From NCBI RefSeq assembly GCF_000746095.1, contig NZ_JQKP01000003.1, forward strand, positions 165,681 through 229,680: DNA of 64,000 nt, read 5' to 3'. The notes under the pieces are model-generated. The model had not been told where the DNA came from. It was given only the letters and a program-made list of their open reading frames with translations, and searched no databases. Positions 26,644-40,658 of this stretch are shown here, in pieces. Numbering within the stretch: the first letter of the stretch is position 1; every line of letters begins with the position of its first letter. Origin of the DNA: Ferriphaselus sp. R-1 (GTDB taxonomy: Bacteria; Pseudomonadota; Gammaproteobacteria; Burkholderiales; Gallionellaceae). A program made the position numbers and the translations under genes.

Positions 26644-28551
26644 TCAAGCCGAAGCCTTGGCTTCCAGCTGCTCCCAGCGATCCATCAGCACCAGCAACTC
26701 CTGTTCGATCTTGGCCACACGCTCCTGCAACTGCCGGGCATGGGCCGGGTTGTCACGGAACAGCGCGCCGTTGCCCAGAGTCACGGACAGCTCTTCCTGC
26801 TCCGTTTCCAGCGCCTCGATGCGCGCGGGGAGCTCGTCCAGCTCGCGCTGCTCCTTGAACGCCAGCTTGCCGGAAGGCTTGGGTTTGGCGGGAGCCGCCG
26901 GCTTGACCGCTGCGACCGCCGGTTTGGGCGCAGCCTGCTGTTCGGCGGCGAATCTTTTCATCCGCACCCAGTCCTCGAAGCCGCCCACATATTCTCTCAG
27001 CACACCGTCTCCCTCGAAGGCGATCACCTGCGTCACCACGTTGTCGAGGAAGGCGCGGTCGTGGCTGACCAGGAACAGCGTGCCGTCGTATTGCGCTAAC
27101 AGCTCTTCCAGCAGCTCCAGCGTCTCGATGTCGAGGTCGTTGGTCGGCTCGTCCAGCACCAGCACGTTGGCGGGGCGAGTGAACAAGCGCGCCAGCAGCA
27201 GCCGGTTTCGCTCACCACCAGAGAGCGATTTCACCGGCGAACGCGCGCGCTCCGGCGCGAACAGAAAGTCGCCCAGGTAACTGATGACGTGCTTCTTCAC
27301 TCCGCCGATCTCGATGAAATCTGAGCCCTGGCTGATGGTGTCGATCAACGTCGCCTCGTCGTTGAGCTGCGCGCGCAGCTGGTCGAAGTAGGCCACGCTG
27401 ATCTTGGTGCCCAGCCTGACCTTGCCGGAATCCGGCTGCATCTCGCCCAGTATGATCTTGAGCAGCGTGCTCTTGCCCGCGCCGTTCGGCCCCAGCAGGC
27501 CGATCTTGTCGCCGCGCTGGATGCGACAGGAGAAATCGTCTATCACCTTGCGTCCGGCGAAGGTCTTGCTGACGCTCTCCAGCTCGGCCACCAGCTTGCC
27601 GGAGCGTTCGCCTGCCTCCAGATTCATCTCCACCCTGCCGACCTTTTCGCGGCGCTCGGCGCGTTCGCGGCGCAGCTGCTCCAGCCGCAGCACGCGGCCT
27701 TCGTTGCGGGTACGGCGCGCCTTCACGCCCTGGCGTATCCACACCTCTTCCTGCGCCAGCACCTTGTCGAACTTGGCATTCACCACCGCCTCGTCTGCCA
27801 GCATGCGCTCCTTGATCTTCTGGTAGGCGGCGAAGTTGCCGGGGAAACTGGCGAGCTTGCCGCGATCCAGCTCGACGATGCGCGTGGCGACGTTATCGAG
27901 GAAGCGGCGGTCGTGGGTGACCAGCAGCACCGCGCCCTGAAAGCTCTTCAGCAGACCTTCCAACCACTCGATGGAGGCGAAATCCAGATGGTTGGTCGGT
28001 TCGTCGAGGATCAGCACTTCCGGTTCAGCCACCAGCGCCTGCGCCAATGCCACGCGCTTGCGCACGCCGCCGGAGAGGTCGCCGACGCGCGCTTCCGGGT
28101 TCAGCTCCAGCCGCTGGATGGCGGTCTCGATGCGCGCCTGCACCGCCCAGCCGTTCTGTGCCTCCAGCGCGGTCTGCAAAGGCTGCAACTCTTCCAGCAG
28201 CTTTTCGTAGTCAGCATCCGGCTCGGCCAGTTGGTGCGACAGATGATGGTAGTCGATCAGCAGCTGCTGCAACTGCCCCAGCCCGCGCGCCACCTCGTCG
28301 TAGACGGTGGCATCGGCATGCAGCGGCGGCTCTTGGCTGACGTAGCAGATACGTGCGGTAGGGGCGCGCCACAGCGTACCATCATCCAGCTGGGCGGTAC
28401 CCGCCAGGACCTGGAGCAGACTGGACTTGCCGCCGCCATTGCGGCCGATCAGGCCGACGCGCTCGCCCTCGTCGAGCTGGAAATCGGTCTGCGCCAGCAG
28501 ATCGACGTGACCGAAGGCGAGTGAAGCTTTGTCGAGTATCAGATAGGGCAT
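26644..28551 (-). CDS. uup: ABC-F ATPase Uup
   Basis: A soluble ABC-F protein with two ATPase domains and no membrane part; Uup acts at ribosomes and limits precise transposon excision and replication conflicts. The 635-residue chain has Walker A GRNGGGKSS and GPNGAGKST, signature LSGGVRKR and LSGGERNR, and Walker B LILDEPTNHLD and LVLDEPTNDLD. The linker helices and the C-terminal coiled coil (about residues 555-635, after an Ala/Pro/Lys spacer) distinguish Uup from EttA. The start at 28551 has no good ribosome-binding site; a terminator for the upstream gene lies only 13 bases away. Confidence 0.92.
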   Translation of the reverse strand: MPYLILDKASLAFGHVDLLAQTDFQLDEGERVGLIGRNGGGKSSLLQVLAGTAQLDDGTLWRAPTARICYVSQEPPLHADATVYDEVARGLGQLQQLLIDYHHLSHQLAEPDADYEKLLEELQPLQTALEAQNGWAVQARIETAIQRLELNPEARVGDLSGGVRKRVALAQALVAEPEVLILDEPTNHLDFASIEWLEGLLKSFQGAVLLVTHDRRFLDNVATRIVELDRGKLASFPGNFAAYQKIKERMLADEAVVNAKFDKVLAQEEVWIRQGVKARRTRNEGRVLRLEQLRRERAERREKVGRVEMNLEAGERSGKLVAELESVSKTFAGRKVIDDFSCRIQRGDKIGLLGPNGAGKSTLLKIILGEMQPDSGKVRLGTKISVAYFDQLRAQLNDEATLIDTISQGSDFIEIGGVKKHVISYLGDFLFAPERARSPVKSLSGGERNRLLLARLFTRPANVLVLDEPTNDLDIETLELLEELLAQYDGTLFLVSHDRAFLDNVVTQVIAFEGDGVLREYVGGFEDWVRMKRFAAEQQAAPKPAVAAVKPAAPAKPKPSGKLAFKEQRELDELPARIEALETEQEELSVTLGNGALFRDNPAHARQLQERVAKIEQELLVLMDRWEQLEAKASA

Positions 28552-28563
28552 GGGGGATCGATC

Positions 28564-28592
28564 AAAAAAGAGCCCCGCCACGTGCGGCGGGG
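28564..28592 (-). terminator. Intrinsic terminator after the 28636 membrane-protein gene
   Basis: On the minus strand CCCCGCC (28586-28592) pairs with GGCGGGG (28573-28579) across a six-base loop, followed by CTC and six T (28564-28569). It lies between the membrane-protein gene and uup. Confidence 0.85.
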
Positions 28593-28635
28593 ACGTTACG
28601 GTCAGGCCCCGGCGCTCGCACGGGGCCGGGAAAGG

Positions 28636-29076
28636 TCAGGCGCGTACCGGCTGCGACGACTGGTACAGGAACGAGAAACCGATCGCCCAGCAACCCACCG
28701 CCAGATAGCCGAACGCCACCGTGAATCTGGAGATCAGCATCAGGAGCAGCTTGCTGTCCACGAGCTGGAAGGTGAACGGGAACAAGAACAGGCCGACGGC
28801 CAGCACATTGCCCAGCAAGACCAGCTTGTGGCCGAAGCGGTAGCTGCTGCCCTGAGGATCGCCTTCCGGCGGCAGGGAACCGCGCACCTTGTTCACGAAG
28901 AAGATCACCGCAAACAGCAGGATAGCCCCGACCAGACGACCGGGTACGCCCTCTTCCGTCGTCGCCAGACCACACAACTCCAGCACCACGCGCCCGACGG
29001 CGGCCAGCCATCCCATGATCAGGGTCTCCGGAATGAGAAACCAGGCAACGAACAGATTCAAATTGGCAAAACGCAT
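28636..29076 (-). CDS. Four-helix membrane protein of unknown function
   Basis: A 146-residue inner-membrane protein with four predicted helices: about 6-26 (LFVAWFLIPETLIMGWLAAV), 45-60 (LVGAILLFAVIFFV), 85-104 and 112-135. A short charged loop NKVRGSLPPEGDPQGSS follows the second helix. AAGGAT before ATG 29076 supports this start over an upstream one. No family is recognised. A strong terminator follows its stop, and the transporter gene upstream ends 46 bases away on the same strand, so the two may be co-transcribed. Confidence 0.7.
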   Translation of the reverse strand: MRFANLNLFVAWFLIPETLIMGWLAAVGRVVLELCGLATTEEGVPGRLVGAILLFAVIFFVNKVRGSLPPEGDPQGSSYRFGHKLVLLGNVLAVGLFLFPFTFQLVDSKLLLMLISRFTVAFGYLAVGCWAIGFSFLYQSSQPVRA

Positions 29077-29122
29077 ACTGATCCTTAACTTCTTGAGGTA
29101 ACTGTCTATGGGAGCGGGAATC

Positions 29123-30295
29123 TCACGAGCGAGAGTCCAAGCCGGACCGCAACATCCACGCACAGACCAGCGCCAGCAATCCGGCACACAGGAAGGCTAA
29201 GCTGGCCCCCTGATAATGCCACAGCGTGCCGAACAAGACGCCCGCCGGGATGGCGCTCAGGCCAACGGCGAGATGATACCAGCCGAACGCCGTACCGCGC
29301 TCATGCTCGTGCGCCCGGACGCTGATCAAGGCCCGCTCCGAACCCTCGCTGAGCCCGGTGACCAGGCCGTAGACGATCACCGCCAACCACAGTGCATCGG
29401 TATGCAGCACTTGGGAGATGGCGATGAAGCTCAGGCCGTAGCCGATCCAGCCCAACATGGTCAGCCTGTCCAGCCCGAACGCATCGGCCAGCCGCCCGCC
29501 GTAGATCGAGGTCGATGACTTGGCGATGTTCAGCGCGGCCCACAGCAACAGCACCTGCACGATGCTCATACCCATCTCATTGGCTCGCAACAGGATGAAG
29601 CCCTCGGAAGCGCGCGCGAAGGTGAACACCACCAGGACCTGCAAGTAGTGCCGCGTCGGTAGCGACAGGGCGGACCAGGCCAGCGGTGCCGCGCGCAACT
29701 GCTCGGTCTCGACCTCCAGCCTGGGCGGCTCCTGCACGCCCCAGAACAGCAATGCCATCACCAGCACCCCCGGCAAAAAGGACCAGGAAATGATCTGCGG
29801 GATGCTCCAATCGCCCCACGTCAGCGCTGCGATGGCGATCAGGCTGCCGCCCATGGCACCTGCATTGTCGAGCGCGCGCTGAAAACCGTAGGCATGACCG
29901 TGGTGTTGCTTCTGCACCGACGAGACGAGCAAAGCATCACGCGGTGCGCTGCGTATCCCCTTGCCCACCCGATCCAGACTGCGCAGGACGATCAGCACGC
30001 CCCACCCGGTCACCAGCGAGATCAGGGGCCGCACCAGATTGGAGATGCCATAACCCAGCAAGGTCAGTTGCTTGCGCCGCCCGCTGCCAGAATCGGAATA
30101 ACGTCCCGCCCAGAGCTTGAGAAAACTCGCCACCGCATCCGCCATGCCCTCGATCAACCCCAACACCACCGGCCCGCCCCCCAGCACGGTGGCCACCAGG
30201 ATAGGAATGAACGGTGTCACCATCTCGGAAGCGAGATCATTGAAGAAGCTGACCAACCCAAGTATCAGTACCGTGCGCGGCAATCTATGTTTCAT
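29123..30295 (-). CDS. Major facilitator superfamily transporter
   Basis: A 390-residue MFS permease with about 12 hydrophobic segments. The first part carries FFNDLASEMVTPFIPILV and GLIEGMADAVASFLKLWAGRYSD; the loop motif GRYSDxxGxRK between helices 2 and 3 is the MFS signature. DRVGKGIRSAPRDALL and GxxFGWYHL-type segments place it in the group often annotated as multidrug or sugar MFS_1 without known substrate. ATG 30295 starts the family-like MKHRLPRTVLILGLVSFFND. Substrate cannot be told from the sequence. Confidence 0.85.
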   Translation of the reverse strand: MKHRLPRTVLILGLVSFFNDLASEMVTPFIPILVATVLGGGPVVLGLIEGMADAVASFLKLWAGRYSDSGSGRRKQLTLLGYGISNLVRPLISLVTGWGVLIVLRSLDRVGKGIRSAPRDALLVSSVQKQHHGHAYGFQRALDNAGAMGGSLIAIAALTWGDWSIPQIISWSFLPGVLVMALLFWGVQEPPRLEVETEQLRAAPLAWSALSLPTRHYLQVLVVFTFARASEGFILLRANEMGMSIVQVLLLWAALNIAKSSTSIYGGRLADAFGLDRLTMLGWIGYGLSFIAISQVLHTDALWLAVIVYGLVTGLSEGSERALISVRAHEHERGTAFGWYHLAVGLSAIPAGVLFGTLWHYQGASLAFLCAGLLALVCAWMLRSGLDSRS

Positions 30296-30361
30296 CCGTT
30301 GTCCATGGCTTGCGGGTTTATCCAGTAAAGCGAGTAGTTTTCCGCTAGAATGCGCCCCGCC

Positions 30362-30436
30362 GTCTCCGTAGTTAAATGGATATAACCGGCCCCTCCTAAG
30401 GGTCAATTACAGGTTCGATTCCTGTCGGGGACGCCA
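30362..30436 (+). tRNA. tRNA-Arg (CCU)
   Basis: 75-base cloverleaf: acceptor GTCTCCG/CGGGGAC, discriminator G, encoded CCA (30434-30436). Anticodon stem GGCCC/GGGTC (one G-U pair), loop CTCCTAA, anticodon CCT at 30395-30397. A TAGAAT box 11 bases upstream (30346-30351) is a likely -10. Confidence 0.95.
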
Positions 30437-30575
30437 GAAGCAAGCCATGCAGGCGCATCGTGGAGTGGGTCGCGTCCTGCGGGGGATATTATCAGAGTAG
30501 TCTCGCACATGGCGGGATCGCACGGAGAAGGTCCCTGATTTCGCCCCACAGACCTTACGCTGAAAGGCTACCGTA

Positions 30576-31934
30576 TTGAACACCATCAGTTTCGCTGATC
30601 TGAAACTTGCGCCGGAGATACTCCGCGCCCTGACCGAATCCGGTTACACCACGCCGACGCCGATCCAGGCGCAGGCCATCCCGCTGGTGCTGGACAATCA
30701 CGACCTGATGGCGGGCGCGCAGACCGGCACCGGCAAGACCGCCGCGTTCGCGCTGCCCATGCTGCAGAAGCTGTTGCCCCACGCCAGCTCCAGCACCTCG
30801 CCCGCGCGCCACCCGGTACGCGCCCTGATCCTGGTGCCTACACGCGAATTGGCGATCCAGGTCGAGGAGAACATCAAGGCTTATGCCAAACACACCAAGC
30901 TGCGTTCGCTGGTGGTGTTCGGCGGGGTGGACATCAAATCACAGACCCCACACCTCAAGAACGGGGTCGAGGTGCTGGTCGCGACACCGGGCCGTTTACT
31001 GGATCACATCGAGCAGAGGTCAGTCCAGCTGAACACGGTGCAGATGCTGGTGCTCGATGAAGCGGACCGGATGCTGGACATGGGCTTCATGCCCGATCTG
31101 AAACGCATCCTCGCCCTGCTGCCGCGCACCCGCCAGAGCCTGATGTTCTCGGCCACCTTCTCGGACGAGATCAAGAAGCTGTCCCAGGATTTCCTGATCT
31201 ACCCGACGCTGATCGAGGTGGCGCGCAGCAACGCCTCCAACGACAACATCACGCAAAAGGTGTTTTTGGTGGAATCCGGCGACAAGCATGCCCAACTCAC
31301 CCAGCTACTGCGTGGCAGCGATGCGACGCAGGTGATCGTATTCACCAAGACCAAGCTCACCGCCAGCCGCTTGGCGCGCCAGTTGCAGCGCGATGGTCTG
31401 GCCGCCGATGCCATCCACGGCGACAAGAGCCAGTCCGAACGCATCCAGGTGCTGGATGCGTTCAAGCAGGGCAAAGTCACCGTACTGATCGCCACCGACG
31501 TGGCAGCTCGCGGCCTGGACATCGACAGCCTGCCCATGGTCATCAACTATGAGATCCCGCACGCTGCCGAGGATTACGTGCACCGCATCGGCCGGACCGG
31601 TCGCGCGGGCGCTTCCGGCACGGCCATCTCGCTGGTCTCGCCGGAGGAAGAGAAGTATCTGGTCGAGATCGAGAAGCTGATCAAGAAAGAGATCCCCAAA
31701 GAGCGCTATGTCGCACAGCCGGTCGGCTCTGCGCGTGCGCCGCGTGGTGACCGCCCCGAGCGCCAGCATGAGTATCACACGCCCACTCACCGTAAGCCCA
31801 GCCATGATCCCTGGTTCGACCGGCCTTACGAACCCAGTGTGAGCGTGGCGAAGCCGGCACCTAAGCCGGAGCTGCCGACGGCCCGCTCAAAGACCCAGAT
31901 CCCGGCCCTGTTCAGACGCCCCACAGAGGAATAA
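30576..31934 (+). CDS. rhlE: DEAD-box RNA helicase RhlE
   Basis: ATP-dependent RNA helicase of the RhlE subgroup, acting on ribosome precursors or structured mRNA. The 452-residue protein shows the Q motif (TPTPIQAQAIP), motif I AQTGTGKTAAF, Ia PTRELAIQV, II DEADRMLDMG, III SATF, and VI HRIGRTGRAG. The C-terminal 80 residues are basic and proline-rich, likely RNA-binding. Translation most likely begins at TTG (30576): AAAGG at 30563-30567 is eight bases upstream and the residues NTISFADLKLAPEILRAL are the family start. The leader from the tRNA-Arg end is about 140 bases and holds no gene. Confidence 0.93.
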   Translation: MNTISFADLKLAPEILRALTESGYTTPTPIQAQAIPLVLDNHDLMAGAQTGTGKTAAFALPMLQKLLPHASSSTSPARHPVRALILVPTRELAIQVEENIKAYAKHTKLRSLVVFGGVDIKSQTPHLKNGVEVLVATPGRLLDHIEQRSVQLNTVQMLVLDEADRMLDMGFMPDLKRILALLPRTRQSLMFSATFSDEIKKLSQDFLIYPTLIEVARSNASNDNITQKVFLVESGDKHAQLTQLLRGSDATQVIVFTKTKLTASRLARQLQRDGLAADAIHGDKSQSERIQVLDAFKQGKVTVLIATDVAARGLDIDSLPMVINYEIPHAAEDYVHRIGRTGRAGASGTAISLVSPEEEKYLVEIEKLIKKEIPKERYVAQPVGSARAPRGDRPERQHEYHTPTHRKPSHDPWFDRPYEPSVSVAKPAPKPELPTARSKTQIPALFRRPTEE

Positions 31935-31946
31935 CTTCCGCCATTG

Positions 31947-31966
31947 CGGGCTGCTCTAGCAGCCCG
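31947..31966. terminator. Hairpin between convergent rhlE and yebC
   Basis: Nine-base perfect stem CGGGCTGCT (31947-31955)/AGCAGCCCG (31958-31966) with a two-base loop, placed 13 bases after the rhlE stop and 31 from the yebC stop. There is no T-run on either side, so termination is only inferred. Confidence 0.4.
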
Positions 31967-31997
31967 GCCTGCCTGATTGGAGTGTTGCGCCGGGTGG

Positions 31998-32702
31998 CTA
32001 ACCGGCCAAACCTACATAGACATTCTGCACGTCGTCGTCGCCGTCGATGGCTTCCAGAAAGGCCTCGACCTCTTCCCGCTCGACATCGCCGCTCAGCGTC
32101 ACCGGGTTTTTCGGGCGATAGCCGAGCTTGGCCGAAGTGACGGTGTAGCCCTGCTCCGGCAGCGCCTTGCACACTGCATCCAGATCGGTCGCGTCGGTAA
32201 TGAACAGCGCCGTGCCCTCTTCGTCCGCCGCCTCGAAATCCTGTGCGCCCGCTTCGATGGCGGCCAGTTCGATGTCAGCTCCAGCGCTGGCCGTCGCTTC
32301 TATCATGCCGACGTAGCTGAAATCCCACGAAACCGAGCCTTCCGCGCCGAGCTGCCCCTTGCGGAACAGCACGTTCATGCTGGACTTGGTGCGATTCACG
32401 TTGTCGGACAGGCATTCGACGATCACAGGCACGCGGTGCGGCGCGAAACCCTCGTACACCAGTCGCTCCAGTTGCGCGCCGCCATCCAGCAGACCGGCCC
32501 CCTTCTTGATGGCGCGATCCAGCGTGTCCTTGGGCATGGAAGCCTTCTTGGCCTGCTCCACCACCAGCCGCAGACGGGAATTGGCCGAGGGATCGGCGCC
32601 ACCGCGCGCCGCCACCATGATTTCCTTGGCCAGTTTGCCGAAGATCTTGCCCTTGGCGTTGGCTGCGAGTTCTTTGTGTTTAGATTTCCACTGTGCGCCC
32701 AT
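31998..32702 (-). CDS. yebC: YebC/PmpR-family protein
   Basis: A 234-residue cytosolic protein of the YebC/PmpR family, described as transcriptional regulators and, more recently, as factors easing ribosome stalling at proline runs. The N-terminus [32 protein letters not shown] differs slightly from the classical MAGHSKWANIKHRK form, which points to the second YebC paralogue type. [10 protein letters not shown] and [27 protein letters not shown] are conserved family segments. It is downstream of recQ on the same strand (gap 72) and convergent with rhlE. Confidence 0.9.
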   Translation of the reverse strand: MGAQWKSKHKELAANAKGKIFGKLAKEIMVAARGGADPSANSRLRLVVEQAKKASMPKDTLDRAIKKGAGLLDGGAQLERLVYEGFAPHRVPVIVECLSDNVNRTKSSMNVLFRKGQLGAEGSVSWDFSYVGMIEATASAGADIELAAIEAGAQDFEAADEEGTALFITDATDLDAVCKALPEQGYTVTSAKLGYRPKNPVTLSGDVEREEVEAFLEAIDGDDDVQNVYVGLAG

Positions 32703-32774
32703 GACTCTGCTCTCTTACGTTGGTTGAATTATCGAGGCGCGCATCTTGCCTCATAGTCCGGCGAGCGGCAACAC

Positions 32775-34607
32775 TCAGCGCCCGTTCGCCGCCTCTTCCA
32801 GCACACGCAGGAAGTCGTCGCCATAGCGTGACAGCTTGGCCTGACCGATGCCGCTGATCTGCCCCAGCTCGGTGAGCGACTGCGGACGGCGGTTGAGGAT
32901 CTCCAGCAGCGTGCTGTCGTGGAAGATGACGTAAGGCGGCACGCCCTGCTCTTTGGCCAGCTCCATGCGCTTGACCCTGAGCGCCTGCCACAGCGGGTCG
33001 TCATGGGCATCGGCAAACGCTTCGCGCAGACGCGAGCCGCGTTCGGCCTTGGTATTGCGCCGCTTGACCGGCTCGGCATCGCGGCGCAGCCACACCGACT
33101 GCTCGCCGCGCAGCACGGGACGGGCCGACTCGGCAAGGCGCAAGCCACCATACGCTTCCATGTCCACGGCGATGAATCCGGCGGCGACCAGCTGCCGATA
33201 GACGCTGCTCCACTGCTGCTGCGTGAGCGCGTGGCCGATGCCGAACGTGGACAGGCGCTGGTGGTCGAACTGCTCGACCTTGGGGGTCTGCTTTCCCAGC
33301 AGCACGTCGATGAGGTGGGCCACGCCGAAGCGCTGGCCGGTGCGATACACGCAGGACAGCGCCATCTGCGCGGCCTGGGTGGCATCCCAGGTGTCCACCG
33401 GCTCAAGGCAGTTATCGCACTGGCCACAATCGCCGGGATGTTGCTCGCCAAAGTAGCGCAGGATGGTCTGGTGGCGGCACTCGGTGGATTCGCAGTAGCC
33501 TAGCAGCGCATCCAATTTCTGCAACTCTACCCGCTTACGCTCCTCGGGCGCGTCACCAGATAGCAGCATTTGCCGCATGGACACCACATCGCCCAGACCG
33601 TAAGCCATCCACGCATTGGCTGGCAAGCCATCGCGACCGGCGCGACCCGTTTCCTGATAGTAACCTTCCATGCTCTTGGGCAGATCGAGGTGGGCGACGA
33701 AGCGCACATTGGGCTTGTCGATGCCCATGCCGAATGCAACGGTGGCCACCATGATCACGCCCTCCTCGCGCAGGAAGCGGCTCTGGTTGGCCTGGCGCGT
33801 GGCGGCATCCAGCCCGGCGTGATATGGCAAAGCATCCCAGCCCTGCTCTTTCAGCCAGGCAGCAGTTTCTTCCACCTTCTTGCGCGACAGGCAATAGACG
33901 ATGCCCGCATCCTGCGGATGTTCAGACTCAAGAAACGCCTGCAACTGATTGCGTGCATTGAGTTTCTGCGTGACACGATAGCGGATGTTCGGACGGTCGA
34001 AGCTGGAGACGAACTGCTTCGCCTGCTCCAGCGCAAGGCGCTCGACGATCTCGTGGCGCGTGGGCGCATCGGCGGTGGCGGTGAGCGCGATGCGCGGCAC
34101 GGCGGGGAAGCGCTCATGCAGAATGGTCAGCGCGCGGTATTCGGGGCGGAAATCATGGCCCCATTGCGACACGCAATGCGCCTCGTCGATGGCGAACAGC
34201 GCGATACTCTCCTGCTCGTCCAGCCACTCCAGCAACCCCAAAAAACCTTCGGTCATCAGCCGCTCCGGGGCGACATAGAGCAGCTTCAACTCGCCGTTAT
34301 GCACTTGCCGATACACCTCGCGGGCGGCTTCGGCATCCAGACTGGAATTGAGGAAAGCAGCCGACACGCCCAACTGCTTGAGCGCATCGACCTGGTCCTG
34401 CATCAGCGCGATCAGCGGCGAGACGATGATACCGATGCCGGGACGCGCCAGGGCGGGTATCTGATAACACAGCGATTTTCCGCCGCCGGTCGGCATCAGC
34501 ACCAGAGCGTCGCCGCCCGCAATGACGTGTTCGACGATGGCCTGCTGCGCACCGCGAAACGCGGTGTAACCAAAGATTTCCTGCAGGAGTTGCTGCGGTG
34601 TCGGCAT
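32775..34607 (-). CDS. recQ: ATP-dependent DNA helicase RecQ
   Basis: 3'-5' DNA helicase of recombination and fork repair. The 610-residue protein has Walker [16 protein letters not shown], the DEAH box [17 protein letters not shown], motif [15 protein letters not shown], the RQC zinc cluster ([12 protein letters not shown] through DCGQCDNC) and a C-terminal HRDC domain (about 530-600). All domains are complete. It begins 15 bases after the ftsB stop, so it may be read from the pyrG-kdsA-eno-ftsB transcript. Confidence 0.97.
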   Translation of the reverse strand: MPTPQQLLQEIFGYTAFRGAQQAIVEHVIAGGDALVLMPTGGGKSLCYQIPALARPGIGIIVSPLIALMQDQVDALKQLGVSAAFLNSSLDAEAAREVYRQVHNGELKLLYVAPERLMTEGFLGLLEWLDEQESIALFAIDEAHCVSQWGHDFRPEYRALTILHERFPAVPRIALTATADAPTRHEIVERLALEQAKQFVSSFDRPNIRYRVTQKLNARNQLQAFLESEHPQDAGIVYCLSRKKVEETAAWLKEQGWDALPYHAGLDAATRQANQSRFLREEGVIMVATVAFGMGIDKPNVRFVAHLDLPKSMEGYYQETGRAGRDGLPANAWMAYGLGDVVSMRQMLLSGDAPEERKRVELQKLDALLGYCESTECRHQTILRYFGEQHPGDCGQCDNCLEPVDTWDATQAAQMALSCVYRTGQRFGVAHLIDVLLGKQTPKVEQFDHQRLSTFGIGHALTQQQWSSVYRQLVAAGFIAVDMEAYGGLRLAESARPVLRGEQSVWLRRDAEPVKRRNTKAERGSRLREAFADAHDDPLWQALRVKRMELAKEQGVPPYVIFHDSTLLEILNRRPQSLTELGQISGIGQAKLSRYGDDFLRVLEEAANGR

Positions 34608-34622
34608 AGTAACTGCCGACGC

Positions 34623-34948
34623 TCAATCCCGGCTGGGCAGCGCGGGAGCGGCGACCACCGCCGAGGCGGGAGCCGGCTGATTTTCGGTGAACTGGAAGAA
34701 GACTTCGCCTTGCTTGATCATGCCCATCTTGCTGCGGGCATGTTCCTCGATGGCTTCGGTGCCTTGTTTGAGATCGCGCACTTCGGCATCCATCAGAGCG
34801 TTGCGCTCCTGTATCTTCTGGTTCGCCTGTTTTTCGATCTCAAGTTGTTGACCAAACTCGCGTACCTTCATCCAGCCGCCCTTGCCCAGCCATAGCGGAT
34901 ATTGCAATAGCAGGATCAGGGCGATCAGGATGACGGTGATGATGCGCA

Positions 34949-34949
<1 letters not shown>
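34623..34949 (-). CDS. ftsB: Cell division protein FtsB
   Basis: Small bitopic divisome protein of the FtsQLB complex. The 108-residue chain has one N-terminal membrane helix (IITVILIALILLLQYPLWL), a periplasmic coiled coil (about 28-65) with NQKIQERNALMDAEVRDLKQG, and EEHARSKMGMIKQGEVFFQF, the family signature. The final 20 residues are an Ala/Pro tail. The ATG shares one base with the eno stop (TGATG), the usual eno-ftsB arrangement. Confidence 0.94.
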
Positions 34950-36238
<1,289 letters not shown>

Positions 36239-36248
36239 CTACTCTCTC

Positions 36249-38770
<2,522 letters not shown>

Positions 38771-38845
38771 TCAAAACAAGCATGGAATCTTGACCGCCGA
38801 CCTTTCGATGAAGAGTACGGCACAGCTGAGCCTGATCCGCCCGCC

Positions 38846-39226
38846 TCAGCGACCTTCCAGCACCACGAATGCGACCACGGTTTCACGTTCATCGCTGATG
38901 CTCAGATGATGGCGCTCCACACCTCGTTGCTGGAGATAGCCGCGCAATACCTCATCGAAAGCGAAGGCCGGCTTGCCCAGCTCATCATGGATGACGCTCA
39001 TGCTTTGCAGAGTGACGGGCTGGCGCAGACCGAGCCCGGTGGCCTTGGCGCAAGCCTCCTTGGCGGCGAAACGTTTGGCCAAAAAACGGGCAGGATGGGG
39101 CTGAGCGGCATATTCCGCCAGTTCCTGCACACTCAGAATGCGCTCGGCGAACGCGACACCATGCCGCTGGATCGCGGCTTCGATGCGCGCGACGGCAACG
39201 ATGTCGGTGCCAATACCGAGGATCAC
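38846..39226 (-). CDS. acpS: Holo-[acyl-carrier-protein] synthase
   Basis: Transfers phosphopantetheine from CoA to acyl carrier protein. The 126-residue chain has [16 protein letters not shown] with the magnesium-binding aspartate D8, and [19 protein letters not shown] near residue 50, the two AcpS signatures. It overlaps pdxJ by four bases, the order era-recO-pdxJ-acpS being common in beta- and gammaproteobacteria. Confidence 0.96.
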   Translation of the reverse strand: MILGIGTDIVAVARIEAAIQRHGVAFAERILSVQELAEYAAQPHPARFLAKRFAAKEACAKATGLGLRQPVTLQSMSVIHDELGKPAFAFDEVLRGYLQQRGVERHHLSISDERETVVAFVVLEGR

Positions 39227-39939
39227 GGAACGAGCAACGCCTTCATCTTTTTCACTGCCGCCTCCAGGCCGATGAACACGGCTTCGGCGATGATGGCATG
39301 GCCGATGTTGAGTTCGGCGATGTGCGGGATGGCGACGATGGGACGGACGTTGTGATAGTTGAGGCCGTGCCCCGCATTGACTTGCAGCCCCAGCGCGTGG
39401 CCGTGCGCCACGGCGTGGCGGATACGCGCCAGTTCATGTTCACGCTCGGGCACGCTGTCGGCATCGGCGTACTTGCCGGTGTGGATCTCGACCACCGGCG
39501 CACCTGCCGCACGCGCAGCGTCGAGCTGCCGCTCGTCCGGGTCGATGAACAGCGAAACGCGGATACCGGCGGCAGTGCACAGCGCAGTCGCGATGCGCAC
39601 CGCCTCGAAATGGCGGATCACATCCAGCCCGCCTTCGGTGGTCAGCTCTTCGCGGCGCTCCGGCACCAGACAGATGTCGTGCGGCTTGATGCGCAAGGCG
39701 TTCTCTATCATCTCCTCGGTGACGGCACATTCCAGATTCATGCGCGTCTGCAACATGCCGCGCAACACCTCGACATCGGCATCCTGGATGTGGCGACGGT
39801 CCTCGCGCAAATGAATGGTGATGGCATCCGCTCCCGCCTCTTCGCAGATGAGCGCGGCACGCACCAGGTTGGGATAATTGGTGCCGCGTACCTGACGCAG
39901 GGTGGCAACGTGGTCGATATTGAGTCCGAGTTTGATCAT
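39223..39939 (-). CDS. pdxJ: Pyridoxine 5'-phosphate synthase
   Basis: Closes the pyridine ring of vitamin B6 from DXP and 3-amino-2-oxopropyl phosphate. The 238-residue TIM barrel has [53 protein letters not shown] and [15 protein letters not shown], all conserved. It uses the product of Dxs, encoded at the window start. Four-base overlaps link it to recO and acpS. Confidence 0.98.
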   Translation of the reverse strand: MIKLGLNIDHVATLRQVRGTNYPNLVRAALICEEAGADAITIHLREDRRHIQDADVEVLRGMLQTRMNLECAVTEEMIENALRIKPHDICLVPERREELTTEGGLDVIRHFEAVRIATALCTAAGIRVSLFIDPDERQLDAARAAGAPVVEIHTGKYADADSVPEREHELARIRHAVAHGHALGLQVNAGHGLNYHNVRPIVAIPHIAELNIGHAIIAEAVFIGLEAAVKKMKALLVP

Positions 39940-40658
39940 AGTTTCTGCAAATCCTTAATCAGTTCGCGCGTGTGCAGCGCCTTCCCGCCCAGATGGTGAT
40001 TCAGCAACAAGCGCATCAACTGCTTGCTCTGCTGCGCCGTGAGCGGATCGCGGTAATCGTCGGTGGCCATATCCAGCAAGGTCTTGCCGCGCACCGGCAT
40101 TCCCTCTTGCGCAGCCTCCTCAGGCAGTGCACCGCGCTCGACAACATAGCGGTAAATCACGTCCGGCGCAATCGGCTTGCCGCTGCCTGCTTCGCGCTCC
40201 AACGCCAGCGCGTAGCCCAGTTCCTGCAACAGATGTTTCTCGAAACAGCGCAGCGTGGCGGCATGGTCGTCCTCGTGCGCGAGACGGTGCAATGTCAGAC
40301 GGTAGTATTCGAACAGGGCTTCGTGCGGATCGTCGCGCACCAGCAGATTGAGCAACAACTCGTTCAGATAGAAGCCACACATCAGTGCCGTGCCCTGCAA
40401 CTGCGGCTGGCCGCCCTGCCACTCGGCACTGTGCAAGGTCTTCACCTCGCCCTTGCCGAACCACGACAGCAACAACGGCTGAAAACTCATCAACACGCCG
40501 CGCAAAGCCGCACGCGGACGGCGCGCGCCCCGCGCCACGATAGGCAGACGGCCATGTTCACGGCTAAAGATTTCCACGATGAGGCTGGTCTCGCGGAACG
40601 GGTGGCTGTGCAGCAGAAAGGCGTGCTGCTCCTGAACGCGCTGTTTGCTAGCGGTCAT
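39936..40658 (-). CDS. recO: DNA repair protein RecO
   Basis: Recombination mediator that helps RecA load on SSB-coated DNA. The 240-residue protein has the OB-fold N-terminus ([41 protein letters not shown] start, about residues 12-47) and a helical C-terminal half, as usual for the betaproteobacterial form, which lacks the zinc cysteines of some homologues. It overlaps era and pdxJ by four bases each. RecR, its partner, is encoded at 45.6 kb. Confidence 0.95.
   Translation of the reverse strand: MTASKQRVQEQHAFLLHSHPFRETSLIVEIFSREHGRLPIVARGARRPRAALRGVLMSFQPLLLSWFGKGEVKTLHSAEWQGGQPQLQGTALMCGFYLNELLLNLLVRDDPHEALFEYYRLTLHRLAHEDDHAATLRCFEKHLLQELGYALALEREAGSGKPIAPDVIYRYVVERGALPEEAAQEGMPVRGKTLLDMATDDYRDPLTAQQSKQLMRLLLNHHLGGKALHTRELIKDLQKL

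Noticed and set aside
30362..30436. tRNA-Arg(CCU) as an integration site
   Set aside because: No repeated 3' end of the tRNA and no integrase gene is present in the neighbourhood.
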